From Bacteroidota bacterium (GTDB lineage: Bacteria > Bacteroidota > Bacteroidia > Bacteroidales > VadinHA17), in the NCBI GenBank assembly GCA_030593185.1, contig JAUVHQ010000002.1, forward strand, positions 1-26,930: a stretch of DNA of 26,930 bases. Reading direction: 5' to 3'. The notes below the pieces were generated by a model, which saw only the letters and a program-made list of their open reading frames with translations, did no database searches and had not been told where the DNA came from. Shown here piece by piece: positions 8,193 through 15,432 of the stretch (positions within the stretch are counted from its first letter, which is position 1; every line of letters begins with the position of its first letter). A program made the translations under genes and the position numbers.

Positions 8193-8370
8193 TTATAAGC
8201 TTTACGAAAAGTCATGAAAGATTGCTTCTACGCTAACTTGAGGATAGCAAAATCCGTATACTTATAATGCTTTAAAGGTATACATAAATTGTCACCAAAA
8301 TATGAAACATTAATTCTAAAAGCTAATAAATACAAAGAATACAATTACTAATAATCAATAATTATTTAAA

Positions 8371-8814
8371 ATGAAAAAACCGAATATTGCTATTTCTTGC
8401 GATCACGCAGGATTTTATATAAAAGAAATACTGATTGAATACTTAATAAAAGGGGGATATAAAATAAGAGATTATGGAACTGATTCGGAAGAAAGCGTAG
8501 ATTATCCTGATTATGGTCATCCTATGGTAAGATCTGTAGAAAATAAAGAATATGATTATGGAATAACTGTTTGTGGTAGTGGAAACGGAATAAATATGGT
8601 TGCTAATAAATATCCGGGAATAAGATCAGCTCTGTGCTGGAATATTGAAATAGCGGAATTGGCAAGATCACACAATAATGCAAATATTTGCGCTCTTCCT
8701 GGAAGATTTATTAATCAGGCACAAGCAATTGCCATAATTAAAGTATTTCTGAATACTCAGTTTAACGGAGGAAGACACGAAAGAAGGATAAAAAAAATAC
8801 CCATATTACCATAA
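8371..8814 (+). CDS. rpiB: Ribose-5-phosphate isomerase B
   Basis: RpiB interconverts ribose 5-phosphate and ribulose 5-phosphate in the non-oxidative pentose phosphate pathway (RpiB/LacAB family). The 147 residues match the family length. Key features are the N-terminal SCDHAGFYIK (Asp11-His12), the YGTDSEESVDYPDYG loop, the catalytic-base Cys68 in ITVCGSGNG and the phosphate-contact region ARSHNNANI. RHERRI near the C-terminus is also conserved. It is transcribed alone, away from nadA, and is followed by a branched palindrome before the convergent VanZ-like gene. LacA/LacB are less likely because the sequence keeps the full RpiB pattern in one chain. Confidence 0.95.
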   Translation: MKKPNIAISCDHAGFYIKEILIEYLIKGGYKIRDYGTDSEESVDYPDYGHPMVRSVENKEYDYGITVCGSGNGINMVANKYPGIRSALCWNIEIAELARSHNNANICALPGRFINQAQAIAIIKVFLNTQFNGGRHERRIKKIPILP

Positions 8815-8845
8815 TTAAGGTTTTTCAGGATAATACGTAGTTATT

Positions 8846-8929
8846 TTGGAATAATGGTAAGAAAAAGCATTCTTATATTCCCTGCCTGTCCGTGACTGCC
8901 TTTGGTAGTTCATGCAGGTATTATTCCAA
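8846..8929. repeat. Branched palindromic element between convergent genes
   Basis: The outer arms TTGGAATAAT (8846-8855) and ATTATTCCAA (8920-8929) match perfectly. Inside, TAAGAA (8858-8863) pairs with TTCTTA (8870-8875). CCTGC (8881-8885) pairs with GCAGG (8914-8918) and encloses ACTGCC (8895-8900) with GGTAGT (8904-8909), which has one G-T pair. Together this gives a three-way junction fold of 84 nt. It lies between the ends of rpiB and the VanZ-like gene, so it may end transcription from both sides, but no U-run follows on either strand. A mobile palindromic repeat is the alternative. Confidence 0.55.
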
Positions 8930-8937
8930 CATTCCAT

Positions 8938-9312
8938 TCATTTTTTTAGAATAAAGTAGTAAAAGGTTAATAAACCAATAAAAGATCCTGAAGAATTAGC
9001 AATAACATCCATAAAATCTGCACTGCGCATTATAAACAAAAGATTCTGTAAAACCTCAAGTAAAAAACCGTAAAATAGAGAAATGAAAAAAGTAAAAAGG
9101 AAATACCGGATGGTTAAAGTGGTTTTAACTTTTTTTAAAGTACCAAGCATGATTAATATCACCAGCAGGAAATACAGGAAAAAGTGAATAATTTTATCTG
9201 CGAAAGGAATGTTGATAATAAATGACTTTGGAATATCATCACCAGGAAAGGAACTCATAATGAAAATAAAAATTCCCCAAATAATAGCCGGCCAGAAGGA
9301 TTTTATGAACAT
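8938..9312 (-). CDS. VanZ-like integral membrane protein
   Basis: A 124-residue inner-membrane protein with four predicted transmembrane helices (about 6-20, 38-60, 69-91, 99-121). It fits the VanZ-like family: a short loop with PFADKIIHFFLYFLL after helix 1, and LLEVLQ plus SADFMDVIANSSGSFIG later. The acidic and polar residues D37, K38, H41, E86, Q89, D100 and N105 within this pattern are typical of the family. VanZ of enterococci lowers teicoplanin susceptibility by an unknown route, and most VanZ-like proteins have no assigned role. The gene stands alone, convergent with rpiB. Confidence 0.8.
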   Translation of the reverse strand: MFIKSFWPAIIWGIFIFIMSSFPGDDIPKSFIINIPFADKIIHFFLYFLLVILIMLGTLKKVKTTLTIRYFLFTFFISLFYGFLLEVLQNLLFIMRSADFMDVIANSSGSFIGLLTFYYFILKK

Positions 9313-9630
9313 TAAATAGAAAAATTAGTAGAATAATTAAACAATACAAAGCTAAAAAAACAAACAAAACAAATTATTAGCTGATAAATTCTTATATTTA
9401 GTAACTAATCACTACTTAAAGGGAAGAGAAAGGAGAAGAGTTCAAGGTTCAAAAAGTTCAAAGTTGAAGAAGAGAAGAAGGGGGACGAGGGGGCGACTGA
9501 GAGATGAGGAGAAAAGGCGAAGAAAAGATAAGGAAATGAGACCAGCAACCAGTGACCAGTAACACTTTAGAAGAATGTAAGATATTGAATGCCTGCAATA
9601 TTTCACTGTATAAAATGGAGATATAGCTTT
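9313..9630. other. Gene-free spacer with purine tract
   Basis: After about 100 AT-rich bases, this spacer holds a purine-rich tract and 7-bp repeats (9418-9563). It ends with a short leader before the fusion gene. No promoter motif stands out. The 14 codons from 9589 to 9630 are in frame with the next gene but look non-coding. Confidence 0.6.
9418..9563. repeat. Purine-rich tract plus CAGYRAC 7-bp repeats
   Basis: From 9418 to about 9541 the + strand is strongly purine-biased (GAAGAGAAGAAGGGGG-like units) with AGTTCAAAGTTGAAG words. It ends in three 7-mers, CAGCAAC, CAGTGAC and CAGTAAC (9543-9563). This mirrors the composite after pheS (2331-2507), so both belong to one class of intergenic sequence. 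Confidence 0.55.
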
Positions 9631-12600
9631 ATGAAAAAAACAGCTACAAAAATGATAAAGTTCTTAAGACAGGAAAAAATAAAAACTTGGTTTGACCTGG
9701 GTTTGTTTTTGGATGAATTAAAAGAAAATAATCCAGTTCCAACAGTTGAATACAACAATAGTTTTAAGGATTTCAGGAATGAATTAAAAGAAGGAGGAAT
9801 TGGTTTTGTAACATTTGGTTATTCGATTGATGGCGTGACTATTGAAATTGAAAAATATGCAAAACTATACAGAAAAAATATGGCTGGTATACCAATACAT
9901 TATATTGGTGGGGGGTTTAAGCCGGAAGCAAAAAAAATTGTAGACCCGGAAACCAGAATATTTGTAATAAAAGAAGCTAAAAGCTTTGATAGCTGGTCAT
10001 TATACAATGATTTTTTCCATACTAAATTGGAAAGAGGAAGCAAGGTATATAACAACCTTATCCTGAAATTTTGGAAGGAAGTACTTGTAATTTCCGAAAA
10101 ACTGGGAAAATACATAGAAAAAAACAACATTAAATTACTGTTCATTGTTAATATATGTTCAAACCCGGGAAATGTATCATTTGCATTGGCAAACGTACTG
10201 GTATCAGAAATTATGGGGATACCGGTAATTTGCAATAATCATGATTTTTATTGGGAGGGAGGTAATAGAGAAATAGATATCAAAGAAAGGGATCTGGAAA
10301 AAGGACCAAGAGATTTTTTCTTCACTAACTCGCATATTGGTGAGTTTTTTAGTATTATTGAAATATTATTCCCTTGGGAATCAAGATCATGGCTTTCTGT
10401 AAATATTAACCAATGCCAAATCGATCACCTTATTGAAAAAAACGGGCATAATCCGGCAAATATAGATTTGATAGGAACGGCAATTGATACGGAAGAATAT
10501 AAAAACCCCAGCAAGAGAATAAAGATCAATACTTATTACCAGTTTGAAAAAATATTAAGCAGGTATGAAAATACACTGGTAGGTTATTCGGTAAAAGATG
10601 TTATTGAAAACAGGCTGGTTATTAAGAGCAATCCCAGGCCAATACTTATTGGAAACAAAACAAATGCGAAAGCAAATTTCCTGGCCGAGAATATTATTTT
10701 TCTACAACCTACACGGATTATAGCCAGGAAAAGGATTGAAACCGGGTTTCGTCTGATCAATAAAATGCTTTTGAATAAAGAAATAATTGAAAAATTCAGA
10801 GAAACCGAACATCTTAAAATTACTTTGCTGGTAACCGGGCCTATAGCAAATAGTCAATTTAGCTATTTTAACAAAATATTAAAGAAATTTTCAGAATTAC
10901 TAAAATCAATTGACAAAGACCTGAAGGAGAAAATTTACCTGGCATTTTTATTTAGTGAACTGGACAAAGAAAAATTTCTGAAACGGTTTAAAAATCCTGT
11001 GGGGATACCGGAATTATATAATGTTGCATCACTTGTGCTTCTCCCAAGTGAAACCGAGGGGAGGGGTTTACCTATTATTGAGGCAGCAGCATGTGGTGTT
11101 CCAATATTTTGCAGCAGGTATTATCCTGAAAATGTTTATTCAGATGTTATAGGAGAGAATCTGCCCGAGGAAGACAGACTAAAAGTAATCGAATTTGACG
11201 GGAAGAATATTAATAAGGAACATGTTGCAAATATTTTTGAAAGAGTCTTTTTCCCACACAATTTTAGTGATGAATATGAACAGAACATAAATGCGGTTGA
11301 TAAAAGATACAGTCTGGAAACTCTTTACCAAAATATTAAAGAGATTAATTTCAGATTATATAATCAGTTAAAAACAAATGTCCCGTGCATGGAAAAGGCA
11401 AAAAACAGCTTCAATAAATACCGGGATTTGATAAATAATAATAATGAAGGATTGGAAGAAATTATTAAAACAGAAAAAAGACATTATTTACCGGGATATG
11501 GAAGATTGTCATTTATGCTTAAACTGAAATCACTGATTGATCCCAGCTATTTCAGAGTGGAGGAACAGGAAGTTAGAGGTATGGCTTTTATGTTTGCAAA
11601 AGACCTGATTAGTGATAATCCGGATCACGCATTTATTGCAGAAGAAAAAACAGTAAAATTTTATAATACAGTTGATAACATTTTTCGCTATCGCAAAGGT
11701 GAAATAAAAATAAAACATGACCACTCAATGTCATACCGGCACAGGAACAAACACCATTATCCATACAGGGATTTTACAATTCAGGAAATAACAGGACTGA
11801 TAAATCTTCTTTACCATGAAATTATACAGCCAACAACAACCTACCGCGTTGATACAGGCGCTCATTTTTTTACCGACTGGAACCTGGCTCTTTCACAGCT
11901 TACATCAAGCAAATATTTGGCAATAGACGACAGGGAAGAGCTTCTGGATAGAATGCATGCAAATGTACCTATTGGAATTTTTTCAGGAAAACATATCATG
12001 TATGAATTGGAATTCTTTGCGCTACAATCAGTAAGATCAAGGCTTAATTTAAAAATTGAAGAAGAACTTACAAAAGAGAAACTAAATGGGCGTGAAGCAG
12101 AAATTGAACCGGTTTTTCTTTTTGCACAGGAAAAATCATTAAGACAATGGGCTGACGCTAACGAGATAATAAAATATATTAAAAATAGTGGTGACAGAGA
12201 ACTAAAATTGCTTTACGAAAAGAAAATTTTACAGATTGTAAGAACAAAACAATTATGTGTGGGCATTCATTTCTCACAGTTGGGAGAAAAGGCATTAAAA
12301 ATTCTTGGGCAAATAAAAAATGGCAAAGGGTTTTTAATTTCTAATCGTAAGAACGCGGTAGTGATGACTGATATTCTTGATATTGACCGCTTTCATATAG
12401 GAAGAGTCAGAGAGGATACAACTGCAAACATTATGGGTATACCAAAAGGAACAGGGTATATACAATTTGTACCTGCGGGAATGCGCCCCACTCTTGCATA
12501 TCCAACACCAATTCAAACAGCAAAAGATTTTAGCGAAGAACTAAAGGGAGACCTGTTTAAGAACTTATGCAAGGAAAAAGGAAAGGAAAAAGTGCTTGAG

Positions 12601-13824
12601 GAACTGAAAAATGATGCAGAACAAAATGGATCACCGGTAAAGTTTGTTTTGAATAAATTAAAAAGCAAAGAACAAGACATCTTACAGCCGGTTAATTATT
12701 CATATCTAACCGGTGTTTATAATGACGGACATCCATGGAATGGTGTGATGGTAAGAATCGCAACAAATTTACAGGGAAAAAAATGGTCGTTTATTACGGT
12801 TCTCACTAAAAGCCAGCCGAAAAAAGTAACAGATTTTATTAAGGAATTTGAAAAAAGAGAAAAGAAAAAAGTGCAGGCTGGATGGAATGGAGGATATATT
12901 TTAAATCCTGAACTAGTTGGAAAACTGGGTTTGCCAGAATCTTACATTGGCTCACCAATGGGTCTTTTGATTGAAAAAGGGAAAGTGAAAAGCCCTCCGC
13001 TATTCAACAAAGCCGCATTTCTGGTTAAACAAGACGGAACACTTTATATGCAAAGAGTAAACTGTTCAAAGGGAATAGAAATTGTTAAAGGTGAAGAGAA
13101 AATCGACTTTACAGAAAAGCAATACAATTTATCCATACCTGGTGATAAAGTATGTTATTATGATCTGAATTTTGTTAAAAAGCATATTATAGGAAATGGT
13201 CGTACTATTATAAGAATTGCCGGAAATACAATTAAAGAGATTATCAGCACTAAAAAAGGAGAAAGGGTTGAAATAATACCGGTGGGTATTACACTTTCGT
13301 TTCCGGCAGGATCAATTCCCGAAGCATTAAAAGAAAAAGAAGGAAAATTAAGTATAAAAATAAAAGGACTGGAAAAATATATACATGGTATCGAAGCCGG
13401 ACCTATGTTGGTAGAAGAAAACAAACCATGTTTAGATATGCAAAAAGAAGGATGGAAAACGAAAAACTCAATAAGAACACAAGCAGCAAGAATAGACTAT
13501 ACAGATATGAGAGGACCAAAAATTGCTGCCGGATTGGATAAGAATGGAAATATGTATATTCTTGCGGTTAACGGAAGAATCAGGGAATCAGTTGGGGCTA
13601 CACACCTTGATATGGCTGAAATCTTAATTAACCAGGGAATAGAAAAAGCAATGGGGTTTGACCCCGGGGGAAGTAGTACAATTGTAGTTGATGGAATACC
13701 ATTGAATATTTCTCCGTATAATAGTCAGTATGAAAAAAATGTTTATTCAATGCCACCGGAACCAAGAGCTGTATCAAATGCAGTGTTGGCTGTACTGGAA
13801 GACAGGAAAGTTAAAAGTTTGTAA
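9631..13824 (+). CDS. Glycosyltransferase / phosphodiester glycosidase fusion
   Basis: A 1397-residue protein combining two sugar-active parts. Numbered from the ATG at 9631, residues about 20-590 resemble a GT-B fold, GT4-type glycosyltransferase. An N-terminal GFVTFGYSIDGVTIEIEKYAK block comes first, then HDFYWEGGNR at 204, PTRIIARKRIE, and an E-x7-E motif (E476, E484 in ETEGRGLPIIEAAACG). Residues about 620-1000 match nothing I recognise. Residues about 1020-1390 resemble the phosphodiester glycosidase (NAGPA) family, with GGYILNPEL, GPKIAAGLDKNGNMYILAVNG and the GFDPGGSST core at about 1342-1350. There is no signal peptide. An in-frame ATG 42 bp upstream (9589) exists, but its first 14 residues look non-coding and GGAG precedes the chosen start. 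The gene ends within an intergenic repeat. The polymer it acts on is unknown. Confidence 0.8.
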   Translation: MKKTATKMIKFLRQEKIKTWFDLGLFLDELKENNPVPTVEYNNSFKDFRNELKEGGIGFVTFGYSIDGVTIEIEKYAKLYRKNMAGIPIHYIGGGFKPEAKKIVDPETRIFVIKEAKSFDSWSLYNDFFHTKLERGSKVYNNLILKFWKEVLVISEKLGKYIEKNNIKLLFIVNICSNPGNVSFALANVLVSEIMGIPVICNNHDFYWEGGNREIDIKERDLEKGPRDFFFTNSHIGEFFSIIEILFPWESRSWLSVNINQCQIDHLIEKNGHNPANIDLIGTAIDTEEYKNPSKRIKINTYYQFEKILSRYENTLVGYSVKDVIENRLVIKSNPRPILIGNKTNAKANFLAENIIFLQPTRIIARKRIETGFRLINKMLLNKEIIEKFRETEHLKITLLVTGPIANSQFSYFNKILKKFSELLKSIDKDLKEKIYLAFLFSELDKEKFLKRFKNPVGIPELYNVASLVLLPSETEGRGLPIIEAAACGVPIFCSRYYPENVYSDVIGENLPEEDRLKVIEFDGKNINKEHVANIFERVFFPHNFSDEYEQNINAVDKRYSLETLYQNIKEINFRLYNQLKTNVPCMEKAKNSFNKYRDLINNNNEGLEEIIKTEKRHYLPGYGRLSFMLKLKSLIDPSYFRVEEQEVRGMAFMFAKDLISDNPDHAFIAEEKTVKFYNTVDNIFRYRKGEIKIKHDHSMSYRHRNKHHYPYRDFTIQEITGLINLLYHEIIQPTTTYRVDTGAHFFTDWNLALSQLTSSKYLAIDDREELLDRMHANVPIGIFSGKHIMYELEFFALQSVRSRLNLKIEEELTKEKLNGREAEIEPVFLFAQEKSLRQWADANEIIKYIKNSGDRELKLLYEKKILQIVRTKQLCVGIHFSQLGEKALKILGQIKNGKGFLISNRKNAVVMTDILDIDRFHIGRVREDTTANIMGIPKGTGYIQFVPAGMRPTLAYPTPIQTAKDFSEELKGDLFKNLCKEKGKEKVLEELKNDAEQNGSPVKFVLNKLKSKEQDILQPVNYSYLTGVYNDGHPWNGVMVRIATNLQGKKWSFITVLTKSQPKKVTDFIKEFEKREKKKVQAGWNGGYILNPELVGKLGLPESYIGSPMGLLIEKGKVKSPPLFNKAAFLVKQDGTLYMQRVNCSKGIEIVKGEEKIDFTEKQYNLSIPGDKVCYYDLNFVKKHIIGNGRTIIRIAGNTIKEIISTKKGERVEIIPVGITLSFPAGSIPEALKEKEGKLSIKIKGLEKYIHGIEAGPMLVEENKPCLDMQKEGWKTKNSIRTQAARIDYTDMRGPKIAAGLDKNGNMYILAVNGRIRESVGATHLDMAEILINQGIEKAMGFDPGGSSTIVVDGIPLNISPYNSQYEKNVYSMPPEPRAVSNAVLAVLEDRKVKSL

Positions 13825-13835
13825 AGTTGAAAGTT
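13813..13835. repeat. 23-bp direct repeat, left copy
   Basis: This copy matches 14198-14220 at 22 of 23 positions. It covers the end of the fusion gene, including its TAA stop, so both the fusion protein and the four-helix-bundle protein end in Lys-Ser-Leu-stop. The pair brackets the four-helix-bundle gene. Confidence 0.75.
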
Positions 13836-13864
13836 GAAAGGGAAGAGAAGAAAAGTTGAAAGCT

Positions 13865-14209
13865 ATGAAAATAGAAAGATTTGAAGATATAATATCGTGG
13901 CAAAAATCAAAAGAATTGTCAGTTTCAATATACAAAATATTTAAAAGTGATACAGATTTTGGTTTTCGTAATCAAATTGAAAGAGCATCAGTTTCTGTTA
14001 TGAGTAATATTGCAGAAGGTTTTGAAAAACAGACAAATAATGAATTTAGGCAGTTTTTATATATTACCAAAGGTTCTTGCGGGGAGGTCCGTTCAATGCT
14101 ATATCTTGCAAAAGATTTAGATAAAATAACTATTGAGAATTTTAAAAAGTTATATTCTTTGACTATTGAAATCTCAAAATTATTATCCGGCTTAATAAAA
14201 AGTTTGTAA
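13865..14209 (+). CDS. Four-helix bundle protein (S23 / 23S rRNA intervening-sequence family)
   Basis: A 114-residue all-helical protein of the S23-like family, often labelled 23S rRNA intervening sequence protein. The pattern FEDIISWQKSKELSVSIYKIF, then GFRNQIERASVSVMSNIAEGFE, then EFRQFLYITKGSCGEVRSML is typical. These proteins form pentameric four-helix bundles and are usually unlinked to rRNA genes in Bacteroidota; their role is unclear. The related Avd protein acts in diversity-generating retroelements, but no reverse transcriptase is nearby. I use the ATG at 13865 and not the TTG nine bases upstream. A 23-bp direct repeat overlaps its own end and the end of the preceding gene, suggesting insertion or duplication as a unit. 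Confidence 0.88.
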   Translation: MKIERFEDIISWQKSKELSVSIYKIFKSDTDFGFRNQIERASVSVMSNIAEGFEKQTNNEFRQFLYITKGSCGEVRSMLYLAKDLDKITIENFKKLYSLTIEISKLLSGLIKSL

Positions 14210-14220
14210 AATTGAAAGTT
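14198..14220. repeat. 23-bp direct repeat, right copy
   Basis: This is the partner of 13813-13835. It contains the last codons and TAA stop of the four-helix-bundle gene and runs 11 bp beyond. The two copies are 385 bp apart, which equals the size of the candidate inserted module. Confidence 0.75.
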
Positions 14221-14242
14221 TACAAGGCTCAACGCCTACTTT

Positions 14243-14274
14243 TAACTTTATAACTTTATAACTTTATAACTTTT
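14243..14274. repeat. 8-bp tandem repeat directly before hemW
   Basis: Three perfect TAACTTTA units (14243-14266) are followed by TAACTTTT (14267-14274), ending 6 bp before the hemW ATG. Copy number changes by slippage would alter spacing between any promoter or leader and the start codon. The preceding AGGC-TCAAC-GCCT sequence (about 14225-14237) is a short hairpin. Confidence 0.65.
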
Positions 14275-14280
14275 TACTCT

Positions 14281-15405
14281 ATGGCTGGTATTTACATACA
14301 TATTCCCTTTTGTAAGAAACTTTGCCATTATTGTGATTTTCACAAGTCATTAAACCTGAAAGATAAAGGTAAAATGATAAAAGCACTGGTGAAAGAGATG
14401 GAACTGGAAAACGGATTTATTGAGCCGGAGCAGGTTGAAACAATCTATTTTGGTGGAGGAACCCCATCGGTTCTTGATTACGAGGAAATAATGATAATAT
14501 TTGAGGGTCTTTACAAGTATTTCAAAATATCAAAAGATGCTGAAATTACTTATGAAGCAAATCCTGATGACCTGACAAAACAATATTTGAATAAATTAGT
14601 AAAAACAGGAATAAACAGGTTAAGTATAGGATTGCAATCATTCTCTGACCGGGAACTTAGATTATTGAACAGAAGGCACCAAAGTAAAACAGGAATAAAA
14701 GCTGTGTACGATAGTAAAAATGCCGGCTTTGAAAATATAAGCGTAGATCTGATATACGGAATTCCGGAAATGAGCATGGAAACATGGGAGAACAATCTTG
14801 ATATTGCTTTTCAAATGGAGATCAACCACATTTCGGCTTACCATCTTACAATAGAACCTGATACGGTTTTTTCCCGGTATATAAAAGAAGGACGTATAAA
14901 AATACCGGAAGAAGATATCAGTATTGAACAATTCAGGATTCTGATAGAAAAAGCAGGAGAAAACAAATTTATTCATTATGAAATTTCAAATTTTTGCCTG
15001 GATGGATTTTTTTCAAAACATAATACAAATTACTGGAAACAGGTAAAATATCTTGGATTAGGACCATCTGCTCACTCATATAACGGGAAAATACGCCGGT
15101 GGAATGTAGCAGACAATAAAATGTATATGGATTCTATTAGCAAAAACAAAATTCCATTTGAAAAAGAATACCTGGATAACAGAAAAAAATATAATGAATA
15201 TATATTAACATCATTGAGGACAATATGGGGTATTGATCTTAAATTCCTTGAAGAAAACTACAGTAAAGAAGCAATGGATTATTGCACAGGACTTTCGAAA
15301 AGATTTATTGATTATGGAATGATTAAGAAAAAAAAGGATAACCTTATTCTTACAGACCAGGGAAAATTAATAGCGGATAATATCATCTCTGAATTAATGA
15401 TGTAA
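14281..15405 (+). CDS. hemW: Radical SAM heme chaperone HemW
   Basis: HemW is a radical SAM family protein, once called oxygen-independent coproporphyrinogen oxidase-like, that binds heme and delivers it to respiratory enzymes. The 374 residues match HemW and not the longer HemN (about 450). The cluster motif is C11-x3-C15-x2-C18 followed by F20, the HemW pattern; HemN has a further Cys at that place. The SAM-binding GGGTPSVL follows near 60, then EANPDDLT, INRLSIGLQSF and DLIYGIPEMS. The C-terminal HemN_C region is present (GLGPSAHSY, then an LRTIWGIDL helix). The start ATG is preceded by an 8-bp tandem repeat array. The gene is convergent with the glycosyltransferase at 15433, with a 27-bp gap and no clear terminator. 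Confidence 0.93.
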   Translation: MAGIYIHIPFCKKLCHYCDFHKSLNLKDKGKMIKALVKEMELENGFIEPEQVETIYFGGGTPSVLDYEEIMIIFEGLYKYFKISKDAEITYEANPDDLTKQYLNKLVKTGINRLSIGLQSFSDRELRLLNRRHQSKTGIKAVYDSKNAGFENISVDLIYGIPEMSMETWENNLDIAFQMEINHISAYHLTIEPDTVFSRYIKEGRIKIPEEDISIEQFRILIEKAGENKFIHYEISNFCLDGFFSKHNTNYWKQVKYLGLGPSAHSYNGKIRRWNVADNKMYMDSISKNKIPFEKEYLDNRKKYNEYILTSLRTIWGIDLKFLEENYSKEAMDYCTGLSKRFIDYGMIKKKKDNLILTDQGKLIADNIISELMM

Positions 15406-15432
15406 TGGAGAAAAATAAAAGGCTCTTACTTC

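Larger units (their letters stand above)
7773..8370. other. Long divergent spacer between nadA and rpiB
   Basis: This 598-bp stretch has no gene I can support. The first 400 bp are very AT-rich, and three inverted repeats occur in it (7985-8037, 8046-8074, 8165-8192). From about 8193 to 8290 the composition shifts to a more mixed sequence with GCTTCTACGCTAACTTGAGG in it, unlike its surroundings. That segment carries GTATAC twice (near 8254 and 8278), which could pair across an 18-nt loop. It may be a small RNA gene or a decayed remnant. Promoters for both flanking genes must also be here. Confidence 0.5.

Noticed and set aside
9589..9630. Upstream ATG as start of the fusion gene
   Set aside because: The 14 extra residues (MPAIFHCIKWRYSF) look non-coding, and the second ATG at 9631 is preceded by GGAG and begins a typical MKK N-terminus.
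13865..14209. Diversity-generating retroelement suggested by the S23/Avd-like protein
   Set aside because: No reverse transcriptase, template repeat or variable repeat is visible nearby. The direct repeats here are short and lie at gene ends.
14243..14274. CRISPR-like array
   Set aside because: The unit is only 8 bp with no spacers, and there are no cas genes in the window.
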